Notes under the pieces: generated by a model
Database searches by the model: none
Told to the model about the DNA's origin: nothing
The model's input: only the letters and a program-made list of their open reading frames with translations
Part shown: piece by piece, positions 9,578 to 18,626 of the stretch
Layout of the letters: every line of letters begins with the position of its first letter
Position numbering within the stretch: the first letter of the stretch is position 1
Assembly (NCBI GenBank): GCA_965230065.1
Contig: OZ245942.1
Span: forward strand, 5,766,001-5,830,000
DNA: 64,000 nt
Direction of reading: 5' to 3'
Origin: G965230065 sp965230065
GTDB taxonomy: Bacteria; Bacteroidota; Bacteroidia; Cytophagales; Cyclobacteriaceae
Translations under genes and position numbers: made by a program

Positions 9578-10426
9578 TTACAATAATATTCCCTCCTTTT
9601 TAATAATAGCCCTTAATTCATTAATAGCCCTATTTTTTTCGAGAGTTGCATGTTCTTTTGATATTTGTAATCTATCAGCTATATCGGTTATACTGTGAGG
9701 AGGCATTCCCCCAAGGCCAAAATAAAGAAAAATTATTTCTAACTTCTGTTTGGATAAGTTGCCTAATAGCGAATTAATTTGTTCCAATATTCCGGATTTT
9801 ATTAGTTCTTCATCCGGTAAATCGTCTTTTGCTGGCAAATAATCCTTCATGGATATCGCGGTCTCATCTCCCACTGGCCAATCAATTGAATATTGTCTTT
9901 TCGTATTAATTACCAAATCATTAATTGAACGCTCATTTATATTCAATTCTAAGGCAACTTCTTTTTCAGTTGGATTCCTATGATAAACCTGCTCCAGTTT
10001 TTCAACCTTTCTTTTGTATTCTGCATAATTTACATTGTAATTTGCTGGTATGCGCACGACTCGTTGATTATTCAAAGCATTGATAATAGATTGCCTTATC
10101 CACCAAACTGCATAAGAAATGAATTTTGCTCCTTTAGAGGCATCATACTTTTCTGCAGCCCTTATTAATCCAATGTTTCCCTCAGTTATCAAGTCACCAA
10201 GAGGAAGGCCATTGTTTTGATACTGTTTGGCAACAGAAATCACGAATCTAAGGTTAGCATTTACTAATTTTTCTAAAGCTCGCTTATCATTATTCTTTAT
10301 TCTCCTACTAAGAATTAATTCTTCCTCTTGGGTAATTAATGGGATTTTTGCAACTTCACCGAGATATCTTTCTATGGAGCCAGATTCTCTCTGAGTAATG
10401 GAAGTGGATATGGTTAACCTTTTCAT
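9578..10426 (-). CDS. RpoD-like (group 2) sigma-70 factor, divergent
   Basis: Start chosen at the ATG at 10426 ('MKRLTISTSITQRESGSIE'), which aligns with Bacteroidota RpoD N-termini ('MRQLKI..SITNRES'); the longer frame to 10471 adds a poor leader. Region 1.2 is 'SIERYLGEVAKIPLITQEEE', region 2 has 'LRFVISVAKQYQNNGLPLGD' and 'ISYAVWWIRQSI', and regions 3 and 4 follow to 282 aa. The housekeeping RpoD of this phylum is highly conserved, whereas this one departs markedly in region 2.4/3 ('INALNNQRVVRIPANYN') and in the region 4.2 recognition helix ('SKEHATLEKNRAINELR' in place of an 'RVRQIKEKAI'-like helix). It is therefore probably an alternative primary-like factor with shifted -35 preference. 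No anti-sigma gene is adjacent. Confidence 0.85.
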   Translation of the reverse strand: MKRLTISTSITQRESGSIERYLGEVAKIPLITQEEELILSRRIKNNDKRALEKLVNANLRFVISVAKQYQNNGLPLGDLITEGNIGLIRAAEKYDASKGAKFISYAVWWIRQSIINALNNQRVVRIPANYNVNYAEYKRKVEKLEQVYHRNPTEKEVALELNINERSINDLVINTKRQYSIDWPVGDETAISMKDYLPAKDDLPDEELIKSGILEQINSLLGNLSKQKLEIIFLYFGLGGMPPHSITDIADRLQISKEHATLEKNRAINELRAIIKKEGILL

Positions 10427-10533
10427 AAATCTTTTTTTTTGTAAAAAGAAAAGGTATGTGAATGAATTCAAATTCTCTATCGCAAAACTTACTGGATCTT
10501 ACATTGTAATAAAGAAAATTGAAAAAGCATCTT

Positions 10534-11322
10534 TTATCTTAGATGCCTTAAATAAATTTCGCGGTTTTCTAAAAAGGTTTTGGTAATTTTATAATGTTCT
10601 GTTTCCTCATAATTTACTTGCATTATTTGATCATCCTGTACTTCATACAAGACCGCATTAGGTATACCCATAATTATTGGTGAATGGGTAGCCATGATTA
10701 TTTGAGAATTATTATCAATTACCTCCATTAGAAAAGAAATCAACGATAATTGTTTTAAAGGTGAAAGTGCTGCCTCAGGTTCATCCAACAGATAAATACC
10801 TTTGTCCTGAATCCTTGTTTCTAATATTTTCAGGTAAGCCTCTCCGTGCGAATAGGCTTGCATGTTATCGCCATATTGTTTGCGCATTTCAAATAGGGAA
10901 TAATTCATGCTATTGCTCATCTCATCAATGATGGAATCATCAACCTCGCCCTTCAGCTCCCGCAGGCTATCTGCAATTTTATTCTTATCCCTCTCCACTG
11001 AATTAATGAAATCACTAAAATCCTCTGCTCGGAAGAAGAAGCCCTTGCGAGTCCGCCTTTGCCATACTAATTTCAGATGTGAATCCAAAACCCTTGCTGC
11101 ATCAAAACCTGCATGGGACTGAATATACCCGCCAATTAACGGAAGATTAATTTGATAGGCGATACACTCGAGAATTGTGGATTTTCCACACCCATTATCC
11201 CCCACAAAAATAGTCACATGATTGTCCAGTTTAAGTTGTTTGGCAAATTGCACGGCCGGGACATTGAATGGAAATGGTTGCTTTTTTTCCAATTCAAAAG
11301 AAAAAGATTTAATAAATGGCAT
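10534..11322 (-). CDS. AAA-family ATPase (ABC/SMC-like, single-domain)
   Basis: The ATG at 11322 ('MPFIKSFSFELEKKQPFPF') is preferred to the TTG two codons earlier. Walker A is 'VGDNGCGKST' (about residue 40), Walker B 'GIYLLDEPEAALSP' and the H-loop 'QIIMATHSPIIM'. The order is that of predicted ATPases of the AAA15/AAA21 type that carry both halves of an ABC-like nucleotide-binding domain in one short chain. No coiled coil and no partner nuclease are fused. The 108-base gap from its stop to the sigma-factor start suggests separate control. In this phylum such stand-alone ATPases are common and their roles are mostly unknown. Confidence 0.85.
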   Translation of the reverse strand: MPFIKSFSFELEKKQPFPFNVPAVQFAKQLKLDNHVTIFVGDNGCGKSTILECIAYQINLPLIGGYIQSHAGFDAARVLDSHLKLVWQRRTRKGFFFRAEDFSDFINSVERDKNKIADSLRELKGEVDDSIIDEMSNSMNYSLFEMRKQYGDNMQAYSHGEAYLKILETRIQDKGIYLLDEPEAALSPLKQLSLISFLMEVIDNNSQIIMATHSPIIMGIPNAVLYEVQDDQIMQVNYEETEHYKITKTFLENREIYLRHLR

Positions 11323-11435
11323 AAGCAAATTTTTTCTACTGCAAGCTCTGTAAGAAACTTTATTACTGAGTGGCTAACTCACTTGATTTATTGAAATAAT
11401 CCTGAGAAATCTTTTCGCCTATTCATACCCCATGA

Positions 11436-11867
11436 CTATCTTAACCACCCTTTCTTGAAAGAATAATTAGCAAACCAAACCAAAAAAATGGAAATGAGAA
11501 TCACCAGAATTGGCATAACCACTGATCCAGGGCCATATACATCCATTGCTTTTGCAATGAATAAACTGTGAAACATTTGAATAATTACCGCGATAAGCGA
11601 AATCACTAGCACCGGCCTGGCCCATTTTCTTCTTAACAATAGGGCAATACATCCGATTGCCCCACCAAAAACTGCCAGTGCAAATGCTATTTTGGCCCAG
11701 TCGGGATACTGGCCATAAAGTTCTCTTTCATTGGTTGGCAAGGCTTGAAGGGCTTCTTCGGATACAGTGATATGTTGAAAAAAAGAACCTACTCCCATCA
11801 AATTCCAGACAAGCAATATGGTAGTTACGATCCAAAACCAAACAGGTATTCTACTTTTTTCTGTCAT
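11436..11867 (-). CDS. Small four-helix integral membrane protein
   Basis: 143 aa with four hydrophobic helices (about 9-29, 57-78, 83-105 and 113-135) and a soluble loop with 'LPTNERELYGQYPDWAKIAF' between helices 1 and 2. The arrangement is seen in small Bacteroidota inner-membrane proteins annotated as hypothetical or sugar-transporter-like; I would not assign a substrate. It is 57 bases downstream of the SRPBCC gene on the same strand, a likely two-gene unit. Confidence 0.7.
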   Translation of the reverse strand: MTEKSRIPVWFWIVTTILLVWNLMGVGSFFQHITVSEEALQALPTNERELYGQYPDWAKIAFALAVFGGAIGCIALLLRRKWARPVLVISLIAVIIQMFHSLFIAKAMDVYGPGSVVMPILVILISIFLVWFANYSFKKGWLR

Positions 11868-11924
11868 GATTATTTAGGTTATATTAAAACTTTAGTGAAT
11901 ACTACATAATGAAGCTGATTTAAG

Positions 11925-12353
11925 TTAATCCAATGCCTCGGCGTATTTTTTAAAATTTTCAAGGATTGCCTGCCACCCTTCTCTTTGAATATCTATTGGA
12001 TTATTGTTTTCAGGATCAAATGTTTCAATTACTTTGGTGCCTTGTGCCAGTTCAGAGAAGTAAATTGTAACCTGCCGATCATCATCAAGTTTGTAAGCAA
12101 TTCTTTTGTTTAGGATAATATTTTCATAGATCCCGGAAAAGTCAAACCCCATACTGCCATCTTTTGCTTCCATCCTCCAAACAAATTTTCCGCCTGGCTT
12201 AAACTCATTTACTGCTGAAGGGCAGTGCCACTCGTCGGTTGCAAAATTCCAATTGATGATATGTTCTGGTTTTGTGAATAGTTCCCAGGCTTTCTCGATT
12301 GCTACCAAGACTGTGGTTTCTACGGTAACAATTGTATTCCTTGATTTACTCAT
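11925..12353 (-). CDS. SRPBCC-family protein (AHSA1-like)
   Basis: 142 aa. It has the START/Bet v1-like fold signature of the AHSA1 group: an N-terminal strand 'TVETTVLVAIEKAWELFTKP', then 'IINWNFATDEWHCPSAVNEF', 'GGKFVWRMEAKDGSMGFDFS', 'TVIETFDPEN' and the C-terminal 'GWQAILENFKKYAE'. Members bind small hydrophobic ligands or act as stress proteins; no catalytic residue can be named. It probably forms one transcript with the membrane protein downstream. It is one of three or four SRPBCC paralogues in the window (also at 27543 and 34714). Confidence 0.88.
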   Translation of the reverse strand: MSKSRNTIVTVETTVLVAIEKAWELFTKPEHIINWNFATDEWHCPSAVNEFKPGGKFVWRMEAKDGSMGFDFSGIYENIILNKRIAYKLDDDRQVTIYFSELAQGTKVIETFDPENNNPIDIQREGWQAILENFKKYAEALD

Positions 12354-12640
12354 AATAATGAAATATTCTAACGAATATTATCCATTAGATTTGGTTCAGT
12401 ACATTTTGTATTTGTGCGAAAAGTTTTTTTATATATGCATTGAAATTTATCCGTATTCAAATTTTCTGTATTTGCCGAGTAGCAACTATTTTTTATTACA
12501 ATGTAAGCAAATTTTTAGTTTATTCATTATCCGGGAGTGCGCCAATTTCTTTTTCCATGTTTTCAAACCACTTTGCCAGGGATAAGGTAGACAGCTTTGA
12601 AGGATTGAGCTACCTCATCAAAATATTGATACTGAATAAA

Positions 12641-13195
12641 TTAGACCTTAATTGAGCAGCGAAAGTCCCTGGCAGCATAGTAAGATTGTGCACCATTGTG
12701 ATAAACAAAGACGTGACCGTAGCGGAAATCGGCAAAGAGTGCACCACCAAGTTCTCTGATATCAGATGGCGTTTGAATCCAACTTGAGGATTTGGTATCG
12801 AACTTCCCAAGTTTCTGAAGTTTACGATATTGTTCCTCAGTTAATTGGTCAAGACCCATATCCGTTACCATATCAATAGCATTATTTGCCGGTTTATGCT
12901 CTTTTCTTGATTCCTGCTCTTCACGATCGTAACAAACACTTCTTCGGCCTTTAGGGCTTTCGACTGAACAATCAAAAAAAGTAAATTCACCCGTCTTTTA
13001 ATTAAAATCAACAACATCTGGCTCACCACCCGTCCTTTCCATTTCATGGAGGGCATACAATTTTTCAGTATTTTCTTTCAGCCTAGCTAGTGTTTTATTC
13101 CATTCCAACCCCTTATGCCTGCTCATGTTTTTCTCAAAACGGTCTTTCAGTGTTTTTATTAATTCTTCACCTTGCTCTTGGGAAAGCTCTTTCAT
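12641..13195 (-). pseudogene. DUF4256 protein broken by one in-frame stop
   Basis: Two open stretches, 13195-12998 (ending 'GGEPDVVDFN') and 12997-12641, are in the same frame and together give a full-length DUF4256 protein of 184 codons. They are separated only by a TAA at 12998-13000. After the stop the frame reads 'KTGEFTFFDCSVESPKGRRS', which continues the family at the expected place; the family normally has Lys there, so AAA-to-TAA explains it. The rest ('LTEEQYRKLQKLG', 'LGGALFADFRYGHVFVYHNG') is well conserved, so the mutation is recent or is a base-call error. The function of the family is unknown. Confidence 0.85.
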
Positions 13196-13278
13196 ACTTT
13201 ACAATAAGATTAAAGGTTGTTAAACTAGAGAATCGATTGCATTACTTCCAATAGCAAGTCCACCGGACTTGGCATATT

Positions 13279-13602
13279 TTATTTTGCTTCAATCGACATC
13301 ACATAATCATAACTTTCATTTAAATAATTAGCCAGCAAATCAAGGTTGTCCCACATACTTTCGGGTATACGGACATAGCCCTTCATGATTGCCCCATAAG
13401 ACTTGAAAGGTCCTGTGCCCAACAGTTTCATATATTTTTCCTGGACCTCCTTCGAAAACCTGATGCCCAATTCCCCGTCTTTGTTTAATTGTGAAAACAT
13501 GTGACCATTGGCGGAAGTATAGGGATTGTTCTTTCCTTTTCTTTCAAATCGTGGGCATTTGGCTACCAGCTTGTCATAAAGCAGTGTTTTTTCCTCGGTC
13601 AT
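13279..13602 (-). CDS. TfoX/YjbR-like small protein
   Basis: About 107 aa from the ATG at 13602 ('MTEEKTLLYDKLVAKCPRFE'); the frame extends upstream only with a TTG. Features: 'ERKGKNNPYTSANGHMFSQL', then 'GIRFSKEVQEKYMKLLGTGP' and 'KGYVRIPESMWDN'. The pattern of a small alpha/beta protein acting as a binding module is that of the TfoX N-terminal/MmcQ-like superfamily, frequently found as single genes in Bacteroidota. Function unknown; the superfamily link is inferred from motif order only. Confidence 0.6.
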   Translation of the reverse strand: MTEEKTLLYDKLVAKCPRFERKGKNNPYTSANGHMFSQLNKDGELGIRFSKEVQEKYMKLLGTGPFKSYGAIMKGYVRIPESMWDNLDLLANYLNESYDYVMSIEAK

Positions 13603-13877
13603 GATCTTATTGGGTTTTGACAAATAATCCTTTCAAATATCTCTCGCCAAGTATAATGACTTTTCCCTAATTTGAATTATTACCATCTAATGTAACTGAA
13701 ATGCCGTTTAGATTCAAATGCCATGGTTTGGAACCTATTCCCATATCAATATAAGCCTACGATAGCCTATGAGTCATGGGGTGTGGTTTTTTGCTTTCGT
13801 TCCATGTTCTCAAAGACCCTTTGCCTTTTCCTGGTAAAACAACAGCCTAAGGCAAAGTGGAATTATAAATATTCGTT

Positions 13878-14345
13878 ATGTCTAAAAAACACAAGAAACA
13901 ACCGCCCATCAAAGTGCCAAGATTTGAGGAGTCACTAGGCTTTTATACAACTGAGGGTAGAAGCAATCACATGTCAAAAATCCGAGGAAGAGACACCAAG
14001 CCTGAATTAATGTTCAGGAAGGCTTTGTTCAATTGCGGGGTTCGCTATAGGATTAATGTAAAAAAACTACCAGGAAAGCCTGATATTGCTAACATTTCAA
14101 AAGGATTTGTTATTTTTATTGACGGGGATTTCTGGCATGGGTTCAATTGGGAAGAACAGAGGGATAAAATCAAATCAAACAGGGATTTCTGGATTCCCAA
14201 AATTGAAAGGAACATGCAGCGTGACAAAGAAAGCCAAAGGAAATTGGAAAATATGGGATTTAAGGTATTTAGATTTTGGGAACATGAGGTCAAAAAGAAC
14301 CTTGAAGGCTGTATCAACCAGGTATTGGATTACTTGAAATTTTAA
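13878..14345 (+). CDS. vsr: Vsr-type very-short-patch-repair endonuclease, orphan
   Basis: 155 aa. N-terminal 'RSNHMSKIRGRDTKPELMFR' is the hallmark of Vsr. The PD-(D/E)XK-like core follows in 'LPGKPDIANISKGFVIFIDG' and 'DFWHGFNW', with catalytic Asp (in KPD) and the His of FWHG, then 'RDFWIPKIERNMQRD' and 'GFKVFRFWEHEV'. Vsr nicks beside T:G mismatches produced by deamination at 5-methylcytosine and normally sits next to a Dcm-type methylase; none is present here. The zinc-site cysteines of E. coli Vsr are absent, as the usual HGC.WHGH reads DGDFWHG. It stands divergent from the preceding minus-strand genes, with a DUF2695 gene 76 bases downstream. Confidence 0.9.
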   Translation: MSKKHKKQPPIKVPRFEESLGFYTTEGRSNHMSKIRGRDTKPELMFRKALFNCGVRYRINVKKLPGKPDIANISKGFVIFIDGDFWHGFNWEEQRDKIKSNRDFWIPKIERNMQRDKESQRKLENMGFKVFRFWEHEVKKNLEGCINQVLDYLKF

Positions 14346-14421
14346 TATGCCCTTTGGCAAGATTGAGGCAAACCGTTGCCCAATGCATTCATTTAGGATA
14401 TTTTTTCAAATGATAAAATTT

Positions 14422-14709
14422 ATGAAAATGGAAAAAGAAATCTTAACCCCGGACCATGACCGGTGGGAAGAATTTACTGAGAGGCTTGAAGGCAATGAAG
14501 GTTGTAATTTTAAGGAAGGAATTAATGGAGACCTCCAGTCAGTCACATGGGAGTGCGATGGTTCCAGGGAACGTCCACTTGCTAAAAAAATCATTGAGAA
14601 AATGGGTGCTTTTGACTTAATGGGAACAATGAAATATTTTGATGATCATGGGGGACATTGTGATTGTGAGATACTTTTTAATGTTGTAAGAAAAAGTCAA
14701 GCCAGGTGA
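14422..14709 (+). CDS. DUF2695 protein
   Basis: Start taken at 14422 (MKMEKEIL...), giving 95 aa; the open frame from 14347 adds 25 residues of poor composition. Family features: 'RWEEFTERLEG', 'GCNF', 'TWECDGSRERPLAKKIIEKM' and the C-terminal signature 'GGHCDCEILFNV' with a Cys pair. It follows the vsr gene on the same strand and may be cotranscribed. Function unknown. Confidence 0.75.
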   Translation: MKMEKEILTPDHDRWEEFTERLEGNEGCNFKEGINGDLQSVTWECDGSRERPLAKKIIEKMGAFDLMGTMKYFDDHGGHCDCEILFNVVRKSQAR

Positions 14710-14831
14710 CCACGCGGGCTAAAAAGTAATTGAGAATTCCCCACTTTTCTAATCTAATTCAATTTGAGAGTATAATCCCCAAAAAAAACTCAATCTAACT
14801 ACCTTAGCTTAACTGTCAGATTAAGTCTTGA

Positions 14832-16052
14832 CTACTTCAATTTATTGTCCAGGTTTTTAGCATTCGTTTCATCGTCCTTTAATTTTGAAAACCCGCTTAT
14901 CGATCTTCCTCCATTTTTCCAGGCATCCGCTTTTTCCTTATTTATATAATCCTCAAGCCCAGTATTAGGAATAAACTCACCCTCTGCCTCTTGAGCTAGT
15001 TGGGTTAGTTTCTGAATGGCTTTTACCTTGTCAGTCTCACCTATTTTTGCCAATTCTACTGACTTTTTTAAAGTAGAAATAACTTCATCATATACTTTGG
15101 TGGGCACGGGGAATGGCTTCCCTCCCTTACTTCCATGGGCAAATTAAAACCGGGCTGGGTCAGTAAACCGGGTAGAAGTTCCATGAATGACTTCACTCAC
15201 CAGGGTTAGAGATTGCAGGGTTCTTGCTCCTAAACCTTTCAATAGTAAAAGCTCATCAAACTGACTGACCTCATTTTCCTTAGCTAACCACAATATACTA
15301 CCCAATCTTTTTACATCAATGTCGGCTTCTTTGACACCAAAATGATTAGGCAGTCTCATATGTGGGATTTCATCCAAAATTTCTTGAGGCTTTTCATATG
15401 TGATTGACAAAATACCTTCCTGGGTTGAAAAAGCGTTTTTGTGTACCAGGTTCATTATTTCACCTTGGTTATCACCACAAATAGCAGTGTGTGGTTCCTG
15501 GATAAAGGATTTAATCATGTCCGAACACCAGTGGTATCTCCTCGCTGATGATGAATTGGGTTGCATTCCCTGTTGTACAACAGCCCAGTCTCCTTCATCA
15601 CTCACTACAAAACTATGAAGGTAAAGCTGAAAACCGTCTTGAATAGCCGTGTTATCAACCTTTGCGCTCAACCTGCTGCACCTTGCCAGGTACTCCCCAT
15701 TTAAGCCAGTTAATTCCCCAACCCTCAGTAATTCCCTCGGCGTCTTAAGGGATTCTTTCCCTTTACCGCCACAAACAAAAAGACCGATCTCTTTTGCATG
15801 GGGGTTTATTGATTTCCGCAATGCCCCCATTACGGCAGTTGTTACCCCTGATGAATTCCAATCGATACCGATTACAGCCCCAAAGCTTTGAAACCAATAA
15901 GGATCGGACAAGCGTTTGAGGAATTCCTTTTTTCCATACTCTGTAATGATAGCCTCTACAACAGGTAGTGTCAATTTGACCATTCTATCAAATAACCAAT
16001 TGGGTATTCTCCCTCCCATTAAAGCTAAATCCGCCGAACCTGCACGCTTCAT
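14832..16052 (-). pseudogene. DUF763 protein interrupted by one in-frame stop
   Basis: Open stretch 16052-15144 ends 'TRFTDPARF' at a TAA (15144-15146). The same frame resumes at once with 'FAHGSKGGKPFPVPTKVYDE' and runs to 14832, where the family's helical C-terminus ends. Members read 'DPARFSFAHGGKDGHPFPVP' here, so a Ser codon (TCA) became TAA. Total 407 codons, the normal family length of about 380-420. N-terminal motifs 'RAGSADLALMGGRIPNWLF', 'GIDWNSSGVTTAVMGAL', 'CGGKGKESLKTP' and 'QDGFQLYLHSF' are intact. Translation is coupled to the DNA glycosylase upstream through an ATGA overlap, which suggests a DNA-repair role. The product may be truncated but partly functional. Confidence 0.85.
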
Positions 16053-16651
16053 TGTTTACGATTTATTAAATTTTTCCATTCCAGTAAATACAAAAATGCC
16101 ATTGACCTATAGGGACGCCAAGCTTTTGATGCCTCTAACATCTGGGCTTTAAGTTTGGATTGCGGATTGAGGCTATAAATCGATACCATTATCTGTTTTA
16201 TATGAAAATCATCATAGGGGAATGCATCGGGTCGCTTTAAAGTATAGATCAGTACCATATCAATGGTCCATTGGCCTATTCCCTTGATACTCGATAACTC
16301 ATTCGTTATTTCTTCATCGGAAAGCTCCGTCCAGTTAACATCATTTTCCTCCCAATGTTTAACAATGTTTAAAGCTGTCTCATACTTTTTCGCAGAAAGC
16401 TTAATACCATCAAAAGCATTTTCTTCAAAATCTGAAAAATTATCAGGGGTAAGGACTGTCAAGCCTGCCCTATCCAGCATCTTCTGAAAAATTTTTTTGG
16501 TACTCCTATAATGTATCTGTTGTTCCAATACACAGCTCATTAGATCGTGGAAAACATTATTTGTGTTTTCTATTTCAGGGGGTGGGACAGTGCCAATGAT
16601 CTTTCTTAAAACAGGGTCGGCTTTACTGAGATGTTCACTTTCTGAATTCAT
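16049..16651 (-). CDS. DNA-3-methyladenine glycosylase (AlkA-like, HhH-GPD)
   Basis: Start chosen at the ATG at 16651 ('MNSESEHLSKADP'), since the 5' extension begins with TTG. About 200 aa: 'VFHDLMSCVLEQQIHYRSTK', a helix-hairpin-helix 'LSSIKGIGQWTIDMVLIYTL' and the catalytic segment 'RPDAFPYDDFHIKQIM', with the Asp of the FPYDD turn expected to activate the base-excision step. It removes alkylated purines. Its TGA overlaps the ATG of the DUF763 gene (ATGA, 16049-16052), so the two are translationally coupled. Confidence 0.88.
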   Translation of the reverse strand: MNSESEHLSKADPVLRKIIGTVPPPEIENTNNVFHDLMSCVLEQQIHYRSTKKIFQKMLDRAGLTVLTPDNFSDFEENAFDGIKLSAKKYETALNIVKHWEENDVNWTELSDEEITNELSSIKGIGQWTIDMVLIYTLKRPDAFPYDDFHIKQIMVSIYSLNPQSKLKAQMLEASKAWRPYRSMAFLYLLEWKNLINRKQ

Positions 16652-16957
16652 CGCTTTTTTACCAATGGAGGTTAACAGACTGAGCCAGGTAAAGTAGAGT
16701 GGAAACTCATTCTGGTCAACCAAGCACCAGTTTTTATTCGAAAATTTAATTCTACCTTATCAGTATTTATGTTTTCATTGCCTTTGTTTGGTGGCATACT
16801 CTTTTCATTTAGAAAAGTGATAAGTTAATACTTGTATTTTAGGGTCATTTTTCGCTAAGAAAAGCCATTAATCATTTTTTCCTTTATCCAGCTTTTTTGT
16901 GTCAGCCGCATTTCAACGGTAACTTAAGGCATGAACAGTCCAACCAAGTAATGAGCA

Positions 16958-17323
16958 TTAAGCTTTCCGCAAGACCTTTTCCATCTTCCTGCCCTTCGCC
17001 AATTCGTCCACAAGCTTGTCCAGGTACCTTACCTGTCTTGTTAAAGGATTTTCAATTTCCTCTATCCGATAGCCACAAATCACCCCTGTAATCAGGGGTG
17101 CGTTTCGGTTCAATTTTGCATCCGTAAAGAAGGTTTCAAAAGTGGCTTTCTCGTCTATAAGCTCTTGAAGTTTTTGCTCATTAAAGCCTGTCAGCCACTC
17201 AATTACCTGATGTAATTCTTCTTTTGTCCTCCCCTTGCTCTCAACTTTATTGAGATAGTGCGGATATACCGAGGCAAATGTCATTTTAGACATTCTTGCA
17301 TCATGCTCAGGTGTTGTTTTCAT
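16958..17323 (-). CDS. DUF2200 protein
   Basis: 121 aa. Family signature 'MSKMTFASVYPHYLNKVESK' followed by 'GRTKEELHQVIEWLTG' and 'APLITGVICGYRIEEIENPL', ending in a basic tail 'GRKMEKVLRKA'. No enzymatic motif is visible. It begins one base after the stop of the DUF1801 gene upstream, so the two form an operon. Function unknown. Confidence 0.85.
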   Translation of the reverse strand: MKTTPEHDARMSKMTFASVYPHYLNKVESKGRTKEELHQVIEWLTGFNEQKLQELIDEKATFETFFTDAKLNRNAPLITGVICGYRIEEIENPLTRQVRYLDKLVDELAKGRKMEKVLRKA

Positions 17324-17324
17324 A

Positions 17325-17723
17325 CTATTTCAACCTTTCCAATTGTCCTTTTCTTTTCACTATGTTTTTATAGTCCCATTGAATTTCTGTTGATTTTTTC
17401 AGCCATCGCTTTAAACCATTGGTTTCAATTTCAGCAACATGGTTGAAGAAAATGGAAGCATCTTTGAATTTTTTTCCCTTGACGTTTAAGGCTTCTTCAT
17501 CAAAGTCTGCACCGCTCCAAAACATCAGCCTGATGCCTTTTTTCTGTTTACTGTACCCAACAATTGGGTTGCCATCTAAAAACCAAACAGGGTGGCCATG
17601 CCAAATTTTGTTTTCCGCTTTACCCAGTTCCAGATTGATGGTCTTTGCAAGTAAGTCACAAATTACTTTATCATCCTCGATTTGGTTGTGGTTATATACT
17701 TGTATTTCTTCTTTTATATTCAT
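17325..17723 (-). CDS. DUF1801 protein
   Basis: 132 aa with the YdhG-like pattern: 'ENKIWHGHPVWFLDGNPIVG', then 'SKQKKGIRLMFWSGADFDEE' and a C-terminal helical part ending 'KGQLERLK'. Small single-domain proteins of this kind are plentiful in Bacteroidota (four in this window: here, 19639, 29723 and probably 33177) and of unknown function; a ligand or iron-chaperone role has been suggested for some relatives. Probably cotranscribed with the DUF2200 gene. Confidence 0.85.
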   Translation of the reverse strand: MNIKEEIQVYNHNQIEDDKVICDLLAKTINLELGKAENKIWHGHPVWFLDGNPIVGYSKQKKGIRLMFWSGADFDEEALNVKGKKFKDASIFFNHVAEIETNGLKRWLKKSTEIQWDYKNIVKRKGQLERLK

Positions 17724-17960
17724 TTCTAATCAAATGGCGGTTTACCGACTTGGCGGTGAAATAGGGAATTCCAAAGCACCTGATTGCCAAGCATAGTAAA
17801 ATTAGTCAACAGGACTGAATTTACCTATTCTACTCCCCTACCCTATTTTTTAGTTGGTTTTGTCAGCGGTTTTCAGGTCAGCCAGACGTATCCCTTCAGG
17901 CTACATAAGCTTAGAGGTTGGATAAACGAAATGAACTTGTCAACTATGCAAAAAGCCGTA

Positions 17961-18626
17961 TTATTCCACTGAAATGACTTTTATTAAATAGTCGGTGAAG
18001 GGTCTTAACTTTAGGTAGGCTTCTTCTACGTAATCAACAAAACCATCGCTAACTACTATCTTCTGGGTAAGCTTTGCCTGTGCAATGATGCTTTTATATC
18101 GTAACAATTCAATATGTTCGTGATCATTTGGATAGCCTTGGGGAGATGTTTTCAGTTTATCCACATCCTCCGAAAGTCCGCCAAAAAAACCTTGAAAGTC
18201 CTTTGAGTTGATAATCTCCAGGAACTCGTCCCCATCATAATCTATTGCGTCCCGAAACTTTTTTAATTCCGCTTTTTCCGGCTTATACAGCCCGCCGCCC
18301 AGGAAAGACCAGCTAATACCCGTGGAAAGATGGATTTTCGCGATGGGTTCGCCTTTTTTCATGGGTGAAAAAGTAAAATAATCTTTATAAATCGGTTTGT
18401 TGGGGTTAAATCTGATGTCGTTGTTGATTCGCATCAGGGTGCTTTTCGGGCTTATGCCATCAAAATAGGAATCATGTTTTGACAAGCGCTGCAACAGAAG
18501 CCTCACCTCCTCGATCCAACGTTCCTTGGCAGTTTCGTAACGGCTGCGGTTCTCATCCATCCACTCTTTGGAATTATTGTTGCTTAAGTCTCTTAGAAAA
18601 TTAAATATATACTCCTTCCCAACCAT
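17961..18626 (-). CDS. DUF2461 protein (TIGR02453 type)
   Basis: 221 aa. Signature 'FNFLRDLSNNNSKEWMDENR', a basic 'KSTLMRINNDIRFNPNKPIY' turn, 'ISWSFLGGGLYKPEKAELKK' and 'GFFGGLSEDVDKLKTSPQGY'. These match the family as annotated in many Bacteroidota; no catalytic activity is known. It is a single gene with no conserved partner within 300 bases. Confidence 0.88.
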   Translation of the reverse strand: MVGKEYIFNFLRDLSNNNSKEWMDENRSRYETAKERWIEEVRLLLQRLSKHDSYFDGISPKSTLMRINNDIRFNPNKPIYKDYFTFSPMKKGEPIAKIHLSTGISWSFLGGGLYKPEKAELKKFRDAIDYDGDEFLEIINSKDFQGFFGGLSEDVDKLKTSPQGYPNDHEHIELLRYKSIIAQAKLTQKIVVSDGFVDYVEEAYLKLRPFTDYLIKVISVE

